The notes below the pieces were generated by a model. That model was not told the origin of the DNA and searched no databases. It was given only the letters and a program-made list of their open reading frames with translations. DNA of 36,412 bases from Bradyrhizobium sp. (GTDB lineage Bacteria; Pseudomonadota; Alphaproteobacteria; Rhizobiales; Xanthobacteraceae): NCBI RefSeq assembly GCF_019244115.1, contig NZ_JAFATE010000221.1:1-36412 (forward strand), in the 5' to 3' direction. A program made the position numbers and the translations under genes. Numbering within the stretch: position 1 is the stretch's first letter; every line of letters starts with the position of its first letter. Shown here piece after piece: positions 9,387 through 17,538 of the stretch.

Positions 9387-10682
9387 TTATGAATGAACCA
9401 TCAATTTGCTCCTCATCATCATGGGCCCGATGAGACCGGGCAGCGACATGAGCAGCAGAATTCCGATGAGGGTGCCGAAGCCTGTGTCGGTCACGGCTGA
9501 GACACCACCGGGTGCGGTCCCATCCGAGGTCTGGCTGACCGCAACCATTGCGAACGCGATGACCGGCTGCGATATGCCCGCAAATAGTCCGGCTGTTGTC
9601 GTATTGACGGATGCGCCGGTGCCGATCAGGTCCGCGGTGTAGAGCCTCTTGGTGCATTTCAGAACCAGCGGCACGGTCCCGCCGGCAACAAGGCCGAGCA
9701 CCGTGAATACGGATCCGACGTAGAGGAAGCCCAGCACGTGACACAGTGGCGGCAGTAGAATGGCGATCAGAAGCATTCGCAGCAGGCAGATGCGGATCAG
9801 CGCGGTGTCGAGTCTCGCCGCCATGCGGTCAGCGATGTGGCCGAGAAAGATCGATCCAACGGCGTTGCCGACCATGAAACCGAGCAGGGGAGCGCCGGCC
9901 GTGGCGGCAGACATATTGAAGATGTGCGCGACCATCGGGATTCCCCACACGCCCGAGAGAGTGGTGACGACCGCGAAATGCGACGCGAAACTCATCGCGC
10001 ATCCCCAGTTCGCCGGCTGCGCCAAAGCGCGCCGAGCCGAAACGATCACGCTCCCGATCATCCGGTCGTTTCGCGCGGCCGGATCCGGCCTCAGCGTCAT
10101 CGAGGCCAGACAGAGATTGGCCAGTCCGACGCAGGCAATGAAGATGAAGCAGGCGCGCCAGCCGAAGCCGGACACGGCAGCCGCGAGCGGGGTCGTCGCC
10201 AGCACGCCTCCGACATAGCCCGACACCTGGGAGATGCCCGACATGATGCCGAACCGCTGATCGGAAAAACTTTGCGCGACGAGCTTTAGCAGGGCAGTGA
10301 AGACCAGGGCGTCGCCGCAAGCGACGATCAGCCGGGCCACGAAGACGTCGAGCAGGCTAGGCGCGAGTGCAAAAGCGGCGCTGCCAAGGGTCGACGCCGC
10401 CAGGCTGCCGAGCACAACGCGCTTGACGCCGTAACGATCGACCAGCAGGCCGGCCGGAATCTGCATCAGCGTGTAGCCCCAGAAATAGCTCGAGGCCAGC
10501 ATGGCGACGCCGCTCGCGTCGGTATGGAAGTCGGCCATGAAGCTCAGGCTGACGGACTGCGGTGATACCCGCTGCATAAACGCGATTGCGTAGGCTGTCG
10601 CGACCGTCGCCCAGGCAACATATGACCTGTCGAGGAACCGGATTCCGGTAGCGAGTGTGGCTTGCCTCTCCGATATGGTCAT
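9387..10682 (-). CDS. MFS transporter
   Basis: 12-TM-like hydropathy, GYTLMQIPAGLLVDRYGVKRVVLGSL MFS signature; start at MTISERQ, overlapping the upstream stop by 1 nt. Confidence 0.9.
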   Translation of the reverse strand: MTISERQATLATGIRFLDRSYVAWATVATAYAIAFMQRVSPQSVSLSFMADFHTDASGVAMLASSYFWGYTLMQIPAGLLVDRYGVKRVVLGSLAASTLGSAAFALAPSLLDVFVARLIVACGDALVFTALLKLVAQSFSDQRFGIMSGISQVSGYVGGVLATTPLAAAVSGFGWRACFIFIACVGLANLCLASMTLRPDPAARNDRMIGSVIVSARRALAQPANWGCAMSFASHFAVVTTLSGVWGIPMVAHIFNMSAATAGAPLLGFMVGNAVGSIFLGHIADRMAARLDTALIRICLLRMLLIAILLPPLCHVLGFLYVGSVFTVLGLVAGGTVPLVLKCTKRLYTADLIGTGASVNTTTAGLFAGISQPVIAFAMVAVSQTSDGTAPGGVSAVTDTGFGTLIGILLLMSLPGLIGPMMMRSKLMVHS

Positions 10683-11392
10683 CACACTCTCGCATAGCCA
10701 ACTGAGAACAGGGCGTCGGCCGAATCCGGAATCAGCCGCAACATTGCCCCCTCCACGAGAGAGGCTGTGCCGTGATAGGACTGCCGCTGATGCTTGATGT
10801 GGCCGTAAGCGCCGCGCATGATCATCCCCGGCAGCTCGAGCGCCTTCCCGGGATAGAGCGAAGCGCACATCTCGACGCAGGCGGCCTGCAACGAAGCATC
10901 CTGCGTCTCGCTCAGGAGCGAGGGTGCAACCTTGTCGCAGATCTTGGCGTTCGCCGCCCAGACGATCGGATTGCGCGTTCGCCACCCATAGAGGACGCTG
11001 GCTTCACCCTTTTCGGCGGCGCCTGACCGTTTCAGCACCTCCGAAGTGAAGAAGCCATACAGGCCGCGCCCCTGGTGGGCCGGCAGGACCTCGGTCCCGC
11101 TGCGGTAGATGGCGCGGCAACCGCCGACATCCAGCATCCGATAGACCGAGAATGCGACCAGCGCTTCGCGATCGTAGACGAGGATGAGGCTGTACTTGCT
11201 CTCAAACGGGGATGAGACCACGGTCCAGTGCGGCTCGGCGGCTTTCCAGTTGATCGCGATTATGCCGTTCATCGCGTCCATCACCGGTTGCCGGTGGGAC
11301 TGGTTGATTTGGGAAGCATCGGGGAAGCTGTAGATCGTGTAGTCGGGCCAGGGAGAGGGGGTTTGATAGGAACCACCCAGATGCTGCAGCAT
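10682..11392 (-). CDS. GNAT-like N-acetyltransferase
   Basis: GTEVLPAHQGRGLYGFFTSEVLKRS resembles GNAT motif A (V.P..QG.G). Confidence 0.6.
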   Translation of the reverse strand: MLQHLGGSYQTPSPWPDYTIYSFPDASQINQSHRQPVMDAMNGIIAINWKAAEPHWTVVSSPFESKYSLILVYDREALVAFSVYRMLDVGGCRAIYRSGTEVLPAHQGRGLYGFFTSEVLKRSGAAEKGEASVLYGWRTRNPIVWAANAKICDKVAPSLLSETQDASLQAACVEMCASLYPGKALELPGMIMRGAYGHIKHQRQSYHGTASLVEGAMLRLIPDSADALFSVGYARV

Positions 11393-11457
11393 GGCACAAC
11401 CTCAAGCTTCTCGAAGTCGACCTATACAGCTACGGGTCAAACGGCCTAAAGGACAAT

Positions 11458-12474
11458 ATGCCCTCGAATTCTGCCAGAGGCCGTCGCTCCCCAGCCGGCG
11501 AAAACCTCGCGACGAGACGCGTCGCGATGGTCGTGTTTCCCGGCGTGACCCTGCTCGACATTTCAGGGCCGGCGCAGGTCTTTGCCGAGCTGCGCGAGAT
11601 TGATCTGTCCGGCGCCAGCTATTCGCTGTCCTACCTGTCGAGTGCGGGTGGATCGGTGCCGACCGATGTCGGCATGATGATCGATACTGCCCCGATTTCG
11701 GCCGTTCGGCCGCATCAGGTCGATACGCTCGTGATCCCCGGCGGTCCCGGGGTCTGGGTTCTCCGGCAGGACGCGTCTCTGATGAACTGGATATCGCAAA
11801 CCGTGCTGCGCGCACGGCGGGTGGCGTCGGTCTGCCTTGGCGCGTTCGTGTTGGCGTGGGCCGGAGTGCTGCATGGCAAGCGCGCGGCAACGCACTGGCG
11901 CTATTGTCCGAGATTGCAGGACAACTTTCCCGAAATCCGGGTCGAGCCCGATGCCATCTTCGTCAGGGATGGTCGGGTCTGGTCATCCGCCGGCGTCAGT
12001 GCCGGGATCGATCTGGCGCTCGCGATGATCGAGGAAGACTTTGGCCACACGGTTGCGCTCGACGTCGCCCGACGCCTGGTCGTGTTCCTGAAGCGTCCGG
12101 GCGGCCAAAGCCAGTTCTCGACCGTGTTGGCGGCACAGGCCTCGGATGTGGAGGGACGCTTCAGCGCGCTTCACGCCTGGATCTTGGAAAACATCGCGAG
12201 CGACCTCAAGGTGGAAAAACTGGCGGAAATGGCCGGGATGACGCCGCGGACATTTGCGCGAACCTATGTCAGCCGTACCGGCATGACTCCGGCCAGTGGG
12301 GTCGAGGCGTTGCGTGTGGAGACCGCTCGGCTGCTGCTCGAGAGCAGACAGGTTGGCGGCGTGGTCGAGGTCGCCAAGCGTGCAGGTTTCGGTGACGACG
12401 AGCGGATGCGTCGCGCCTTCATCCGGCACCTTGGCGTATCGCCTTCCGAGTACAGAAAGCGCTTTTCGCGCTGA
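11458..12474 (+). CDS. GlxA-family transcriptional regulator (DJ-1/PfpI domain plus AraC HTH)
   Basis: VAMVVFPGVTLLDISGPAQVFAE, SVCLGAFVLAWAGVLHGKRAATHW, C-terminal MAGMTPRTFARTYVSRTGMTPASGVEALRVETARLLLE...AGFGDDERMRRAFIRHLGVSPSEYRKRF. Confidence 0.93.
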   Translation: MPSNSARGRRSPAGENLATRRVAMVVFPGVTLLDISGPAQVFAELREIDLSGASYSLSYLSSAGGSVPTDVGMMIDTAPISAVRPHQVDTLVIPGGPGVWVLRQDASLMNWISQTVLRARRVASVCLGAFVLAWAGVLHGKRAATHWRYCPRLQDNFPEIRVEPDAIFVRDGRVWSSAGVSAGIDLALAMIEEDFGHTVALDVARRLVVFLKRPGGQSQFSTVLAAQASDVEGRFSALHAWILENIASDLKVEKLAEMAGMTPRTFARTYVSRTGMTPASGVEALRVETARLLLESRQVGGVVEVAKRAGFGDDERMRRAFIRHLGVSPSEYRKRFSR

Positions 12475-12623
12475 GTTGGTCCGCAGGGGATCTGCTTCCG
12501 CATTGCCGAAAGGCCGCGAGCGATCGGCGACGACCGGTCATTGCGCAGCACCAATATAAACACACGAGAGAGACGGCGTCTCGCAAATGTGCTAATCAAG
12601 GCTAATATTGGAGGAGTGCGCCC

Positions 12624-12977
12624 ATGATCGAGCCGAAGCTGGAAGTCCCGAACGAGCTACGCGACCTGGCGGAGAAGACAATCGACCAGGCCGAGAAGGC
12701 TTTTACGCTGTTCTTCGACGCCGCCAGCAAGTCGATGGCTGCGGTTCCCGGGGCCGGAACGGAAATCTCCAAACAGGCTCTTTCATTCACCGAACAGAAC
12801 CTGAAATCCGCGTTTGAACACGCGCGGAAGCTCGTTCACGCGACGGATCTGCAGGAAGCGATGCGCATTCAGTCTGAATTCCTGCGGAGTCAGTTTACCA
12901 GCGCCGGTGAGCATATGCGAAACATAACGGGCGAAGTGATGTCCGCCGCTAAGGACCTGACCAAGAGCAAATCGTGA
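12624..12977 (+). CDS. Phasin family protein
   Basis: ELRDLAEKTIDQAEKAFTLFFDAA...EHARKLVHATDLQEAMRIQSEFLRSQFTSAGEHMRNI; GGAGGAG RBS upstream. Confidence 0.9.
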   Translation: MIEPKLEVPNELRDLAEKTIDQAEKAFTLFFDAASKSMAAVPGAGTEISKQALSFTEQNLKSAFEHARKLVHATDLQEAMRIQSEFLRSQFTSAGEHMRNITGEVMSAAKDLTKSKS

Positions 12978-13947
12978 CGTGGCACCTCGTCGGTCCAGCG
13001 TTGCGGTCGACGCGTGACGCAGAAGCTGCCCATAATATGGTCTTGCATTTGCCTCACGCGCGGAATTTCAATTGCCGCGCAGGTCCATGGTGAGCCACCG
13101 GTCCGGTTCGGCCGCCGTTCGCCATCCTTTCTGCTGGTCCCTGTCGGTCCCCGGCCGGCAGGGATTTGCATTTTGAACGATGCGAGCCGAAGCGCGATGG
13201 TTCTGGGCCGATGCTATCGCGCCTCAGTTCCGAGCATGAGTCCATCGGTTGTCAAAGGCGTGCTTCCGGCAAATGGTGCGCACGCGCGCGGATCGGCCTC
13301 TACTAGAGCGGCGAGCCAGCAAGGCCGGCGGCTTCGCCGCGGCTCAGCGGAAAACACGGCATTTTGGGTGCGGGTCCAACTGGAAGAACCTCACGTTTTC
13401 GGGCATGAAGTCGGTTCTGCGGTCGATTGCCGCGAACGGAGGGCACATCGCCGCTCACCTGTGCCTGGTCAGGCGAGACCACATATCAGGAGGCACACCA
13501 GCGCCTGGCGAGGTCGGCACCGTGGTTGGCGGCGGCCGATGCGGCCCGCCCCAATCCGGCACGGCCGCGAGCAGAAGGCAGGCATGTGCCGTGATCGCAC
13601 GCGTCCGGTTCTCCCGTTTCCTTGAATTTGGTGCGGAATTGTGGAGCGCATCGGTTCGCCCGCGGATCATCCGCAACATGAGCCGGGGAAATGCTGCACT
13701 TCCAGCCGCGTGGCAATGAACCTCAGCGCCCGCAAAGTGCGCTGAATGAGGCGGCGAGCTTGGCGCAGCATCGGTTTCCCTCGTTCGACATGAGATCCTT
13801 ACGATGGGGAAGATGACTCAGCGGCTGGGGCGAGGTCTTGATCTCAAATCCTGCCGGGCCGCTCCCGTCGTGCAACGCGGGATTTCCATATCGACGTCCG
13901 GCGTGCTCCGCGTGAGGCGCGCGATCGCGCTTCGAGGCACTACAGCA

Positions 13948-13987
13948 CTTCCCGGTCATATTGGACCACTCCAACATGACCGGGAAG
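13948..13987. repeat. 18-bp inverted repeat (one mismatch) with 4-nt loop
   Basis: cttcccggtcatattgga-ccac-tccaacatgaccgggaag. Confidence 0.9.
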
Positions 13988-14055
13988 CGTCGTCGATTCT
14001 GGTGCCGGTGCATGTCCTTGTCGGCGAACCGGGTGCCACTTCGCGGTGACACGCG

Positions 14056-14277
14056 CTAGGGATGGGAATTGGTCTGCTTCTGCGTTCTCAGCGCCGCGTC
14101 GATCTTGCATCGAACGCGCCGAGCGGCCAATGCGGCCAGTCTCGTCTGAGTTCGGCCAGTCTTGATGCTGCTGTCGAGTTCATACCGCCACTCCCAGATG
14201 TCGGGTTCGGCGGTTGCAATGATCGTGTATTGAATACCCCTGTGAATCACCAGCAAGCCCTCCCTCGTCGAACCCAA
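14056..14277 (-). CDS. Small hypothetical protein
   Basis: 73-aa ORF GLLVIHRGIQYTIIATAEPDIWEWRYELDSSIKTGRTQTRLAALAARRVRCKIDAAL, coherent composition. Confidence 0.65.
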   Translation of the reverse strand: MGSTREGLLVIHRGIQYTIIATAEPDIWEWRYELDSSIKTGRTQTRLAALAARRVRCKIDAALRTQKQTNSHP

Positions 14278-14363
14278 AGGGCTTCTGCCTGTTCAATCAA
14301 TCCGGGTAACTACGGACTAAGATCAACTCGTCGCGAATCTCGAAAAGGACGTTGCGGAGCTGC

Positions 14364-16166
14364 TCAGAAACAGCGTGTCTCGCGCCGGTCCGGGCAAAGC
14401 TTCAGCGCATTGGAGACCGAAAACAACAACCGCGCGCTGCGCCGCTCGTTGTCCGGCGCACGGTAGCTGAGCGGGAAGGCCACGCCGATATCGGCCCGCA
14501 GATCGTCCCAAAGGAACAAGCGGACGCCGCCGCCAACCGAGGTCAGCGAAATGCCATCGTTCACTCCGTAGCCATCGTTCCAGGCGACGCCGGAATCGAC
14601 AAAGCCGTAAAGCTGGTAGCCGTTCAGATATTGAAGATTCGGCCTTTGATCGAAGCGCAGCTCGAATGAAGCGGCGATTCCGTTGTCCCCGCTGGTCTCG
14701 CCGCTGCCATAGCCTCGCCCGAATGCCGCTCCGCCGAGATAGAATTGCTGGGACGTGAACAGCGGCCCGGAGGCTGTCTGGCTCGCCGCCGACAGTTTCA
14801 GCGACCATGCATCGGACAGCGTCTGATATCGGGTGAACCAGACATCAAGCACCGAGAAGCTGGCGGACGCTCCAGTGCGCGATAGCAGGTCGTCGCCAAA
14901 ATGCGAGGCGCCGAAGATGTCGAGGCCCTGACGGTAGGTCATTGTGAGAAAGTTGTTGCCGCCATAGTTGTCCTGCAATCGGTAGTCCGAGGACAGGCTC
15001 AACGTTCGGATGTGGTCATCATAGACCGGACCGAATACGTCCCGTTCAGAGGCGTTGCTGAACCCAGCGGCCGCGGTGAGCATCAGCGACGTTCGCTGCG
15101 ATTGCAGCGGGACGATGCTGCCGCGGAGCTCGAATGCCTCCGTCCTGGTTGTGTCATTGGTGAGCCGCCGCTCGTCGCCCGGCCGCACCTCGCTGTAGAG
15201 TGCCGACGCGCCGATCCGCGCTCCATCGGTTCCGACCGGCACATCGTAGGACAGGCGGCCGAAAACGAGCTCGCGCGGATCATTCGCAGTCGTCGAAAGG
15301 TTGAGCGCAAGGGAGTCGCCCGGCAGCACGTATGAATTGAACGCAGCCGTGGCGTAACTTTGCCAGGGGCCGACGGACGAGGATCCCAGATTGTCCAATC
15401 CGAACGACGCATAGACGTGCCAGGCCTTCAGGACCACGACCAGTCGAAAGCGGCCGGTCGCGTCCCCGATTTCTTCCAGCGCGGTATCGACGATCCGCAC
15501 GCCCGGGCGGCCATCGATCAGGAGCAGTTGCCGTTCCATCGTGGCCAGGCGTGACGGGCGTTCGGCCAACACCGGATCGAGCAGAGGCCGGATGCCGAAC
15601 TGCTCTGCGCCATCGCCTTTCAGAGTCACTTCCGTGATGCTGCCCTCGATCACCTCAATGCGCACGACGCCATCTGGGATGTCCTGCGGCGGGACGATGG
15701 CGCGGCTGAGCTGAAAGCCCGCGCCGCGATAAAGATCGCTGATCTTCGTGGCGATGGACGCGAGGTCGGACTGCGAGACCTGCTTGCCAAGATAGGACTG
15801 GTAGCTTGCCGCGATCTGATCGTTCGACATGCTCCGCGCGCCGAAGATGATGACGCCACGTAGGACAAAGAGCGGCTTGCTGTCGGCCGTGACGGCGGGA
15901 CGAGCAAGCGCAGGCATGCGCAGCGCGTGGCGAGCCGCCTGTGGCTGCCCGAACTGTGCATCGTCGAAACGTTTTTCAGTCTGCCGCGGATCGAAGCCGG
16001 ATTGGTTGGCTTGCTGCGCAATTGCGAGAGCTGACGTTAACAGGATAAGACCAGTGATGAGGATGCAGGCGGTAGCAAAATGCCGGAACGATGCGGCCAG
16101 CGACTGCGTATATCCGTAGTTCCACGGATAATGCGGTATCAATGTGGGTTGATCTGCTAGCTGCAT
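14364..16166 (-). CDS. ShlB/FhaC/HecB family (TpsB) outer membrane secretion/activation protein
   Basis: POTRA-like N-terminus (LFVLRGVIIFGARSMSNDQIAASYQSYLGKQVS...RAIVPPQDIPDGVVRIEVIEGSITEV), beta-barrel, FYLGGAAFGRGYGSGETSGDNG signature, terminal Phe. Confidence 0.92.
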   Translation of the reverse strand: MQLADQPTLIPHYPWNYGYTQSLAASFRHFATACILITGLILLTSALAIAQQANQSGFDPRQTEKRFDDAQFGQPQAARHALRMPALARPAVTADSKPLFVLRGVIIFGARSMSNDQIAASYQSYLGKQVSQSDLASIATKISDLYRGAGFQLSRAIVPPQDIPDGVVRIEVIEGSITEVTLKGDGAEQFGIRPLLDPVLAERPSRLATMERQLLLIDGRPGVRIVDTALEEIGDATGRFRLVVVLKAWHVYASFGLDNLGSSSVGPWQSYATAAFNSYVLPGDSLALNLSTTANDPRELVFGRLSYDVPVGTDGARIGASALYSEVRPGDERRLTNDTTRTEAFELRGSIVPLQSQRTSLMLTAAAGFSNASERDVFGPVYDDHIRTLSLSSDYRLQDNYGGNNFLTMTYRQGLDIFGASHFGDDLLSRTGASASFSVLDVWFTRYQTLSDAWSLKLSAASQTASGPLFTSQQFYLGGAAFGRGYGSGETSGDNGIAASFELRFDQRPNLQYLNGYQLYGFVDSGVAWNDGYGVNDGISLTSVGGGVRLFLWDDLRADIGVAFPLSYRAPDNERRSARLLFSVSNALKLCPDRRETRCF

Positions 16167-16287
16167 GATTTGTCATAGATTTTTATGGTCAAGGAACGGT
16201 TAAGGCGGCGCTCACGCTTTGCCAGTCCCGCTAATTCAATGTTGAAGTGTTTTCGCTACGTCTTGAGGCGGTTGCACAAGGCGGAGA

Positions 16288-17496
16288 GTGGTGATGTTTC
16301 GTATCTCGGGTATGCCACGCGCCATGATCGCGGCGTTGCTCTGGAGTATTGCTTCGAGTGCGCTCGCTGCCGAGAACGACACATGGTCGGTCAGCAAATC
16401 ATCGGGCGACGTCTGGGTCACGACGACGAGCGCCGATGCGGTTTCGCTCAAACAGGAAGATGTCCTGAAGCCGGGAGACACGATCCGCACAGGACGCAGC
16501 GGTCGCGTGCTTCTGGTCCGTGGCGAGGAAACTATACTGATCGCGCCCAACTCGGTGATCGGTCTGCCGACGGAGAAGAAGGACGGACTGTCGACGACGA
16601 TCCTGCAGCAGGCCGGTTCGATCCTGCTGGATGTCGAGAAGCGCAATGTCAAGCATTTCGAGGTCGAGACGCCTTACCTCGCAGCGGTCGTCAAAGGGAC
16701 GCAGTTCGCAGTCACCGTGAATGCGGACAGCACCAGCGTCGAAGTGCGCCGCGGTCAGGTTGAAGTCTCGGATTTCAAATCGGGGCAGATCGCCCAGGTG
16801 ATGCCGGGGCAGGTTGCGACCGCCTTTGCTCACGGCAAGCCGGGCTTGTCGCTCGGCGGAACAGGCCAATTCCATCCGATCGAACATGGCCAGCCCCGCG
16901 CCTCCTCGATCGAGCGGATTCCGGTCCCCAAATCTGGACTGTCCGCGCCGCGCGATGGCGCAAGCGGCAAGACGATTCATGCGCTCGGCCACGGCGGCGG
17001 CCTAATTGGAAAACTGGCGTCGACGCCCAGTCAGGGGCGGCTCACCGGGGTGAACGCGGCCGTCAAACGGAACGGCGTGCGCATATCGAGCGCGCTGGGT
17101 GAGGTCAGGTTGAACGTCCGCAATGCGACCAACGGTCTTGCGCACGGATCCGAGACTTCTGCGTCCGGAAAGCAAGCGAAGACGGTGTGGAGTGACTCAC
17201 AGGCGAGTGCGAATTCCGCCGTGGTCGCCAGCCAGAATTCCGGCGCCAGCGGCGTGAGCTCCGCCACCAATGCCGCAACCTCGTCGGCAGCTCTTGCGTC
17301 GACGGCAGCGGCGGCTTCCGCGGCCGTTTCCGTAGCAACCTCCGGAAACGGCAATGCCGCGACCGGAAACGGCAAGGGCAACGGAAACGGAAACGGAAAC
17401 AATGGCAATAACGGCAATGGAAACAACGGGAACGGAAACGGGAATGGCAACGGCGGAACCGGAAACGGCAATGGCAAGGGAAATGCCAAGCACTAG
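16288..17496 (+). CDS. FecR-domain protein with Gly/Asn-rich C-terminal tail
   Basis: SKSSGDVWVTT...LKPGDTIRTGRSGRVLLVRGEETILIAPNSVI...VETPYLAAVVKGTQFAVTV...VEVRRGQVEV; tail NGNGNGNNGNNGNGNNGNGNGNGNGGTGNGNGKG; ATG at 16294 is an alternative start. Confidence 0.9.
   Translation: MVMFRISGMPRAMIAALLWSIASSALAAENDTWSVSKSSGDVWVTTTSADAVSLKQEDVLKPGDTIRTGRSGRVLLVRGEETILIAPNSVIGLPTEKKDGLSTTILQQAGSILLDVEKRNVKHFEVETPYLAAVVKGTQFAVTVNADSTSVEVRRGQVEVSDFKSGQIAQVMPGQVATAFAHGKPGLSLGGTGQFHPIEHGQPRASSIERIPVPKSGLSAPRDGASGKTIHALGHGGGLIGKLASTPSQGRLTGVNAAVKRNGVRISSALGEVRLNVRNATNGLAHGSETSASGKQAKTVWSDSQASANSAVVASQNSGASGVSSATNAATSSAALASTAAAASAAVSVATSGNGNAATGNGKGNGNGNGNNGNNGNGNNGNGNGNGNGGTGNGNGKGNAKH
17343..17490 (+). 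repeat. Low-complexity GGAAACGGC-type repeat tract encoding the Gly-Asn tail
   Basis: Direct reading: ggaaacggcaagggcaacggaaacggaaacggaaacaatggc... Confidence 0.9.
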
Positions 17497-17538
17497 CCGC
17501 GATCCATCCTGAGGGATTCGCCTTACGCCGATAGACCG

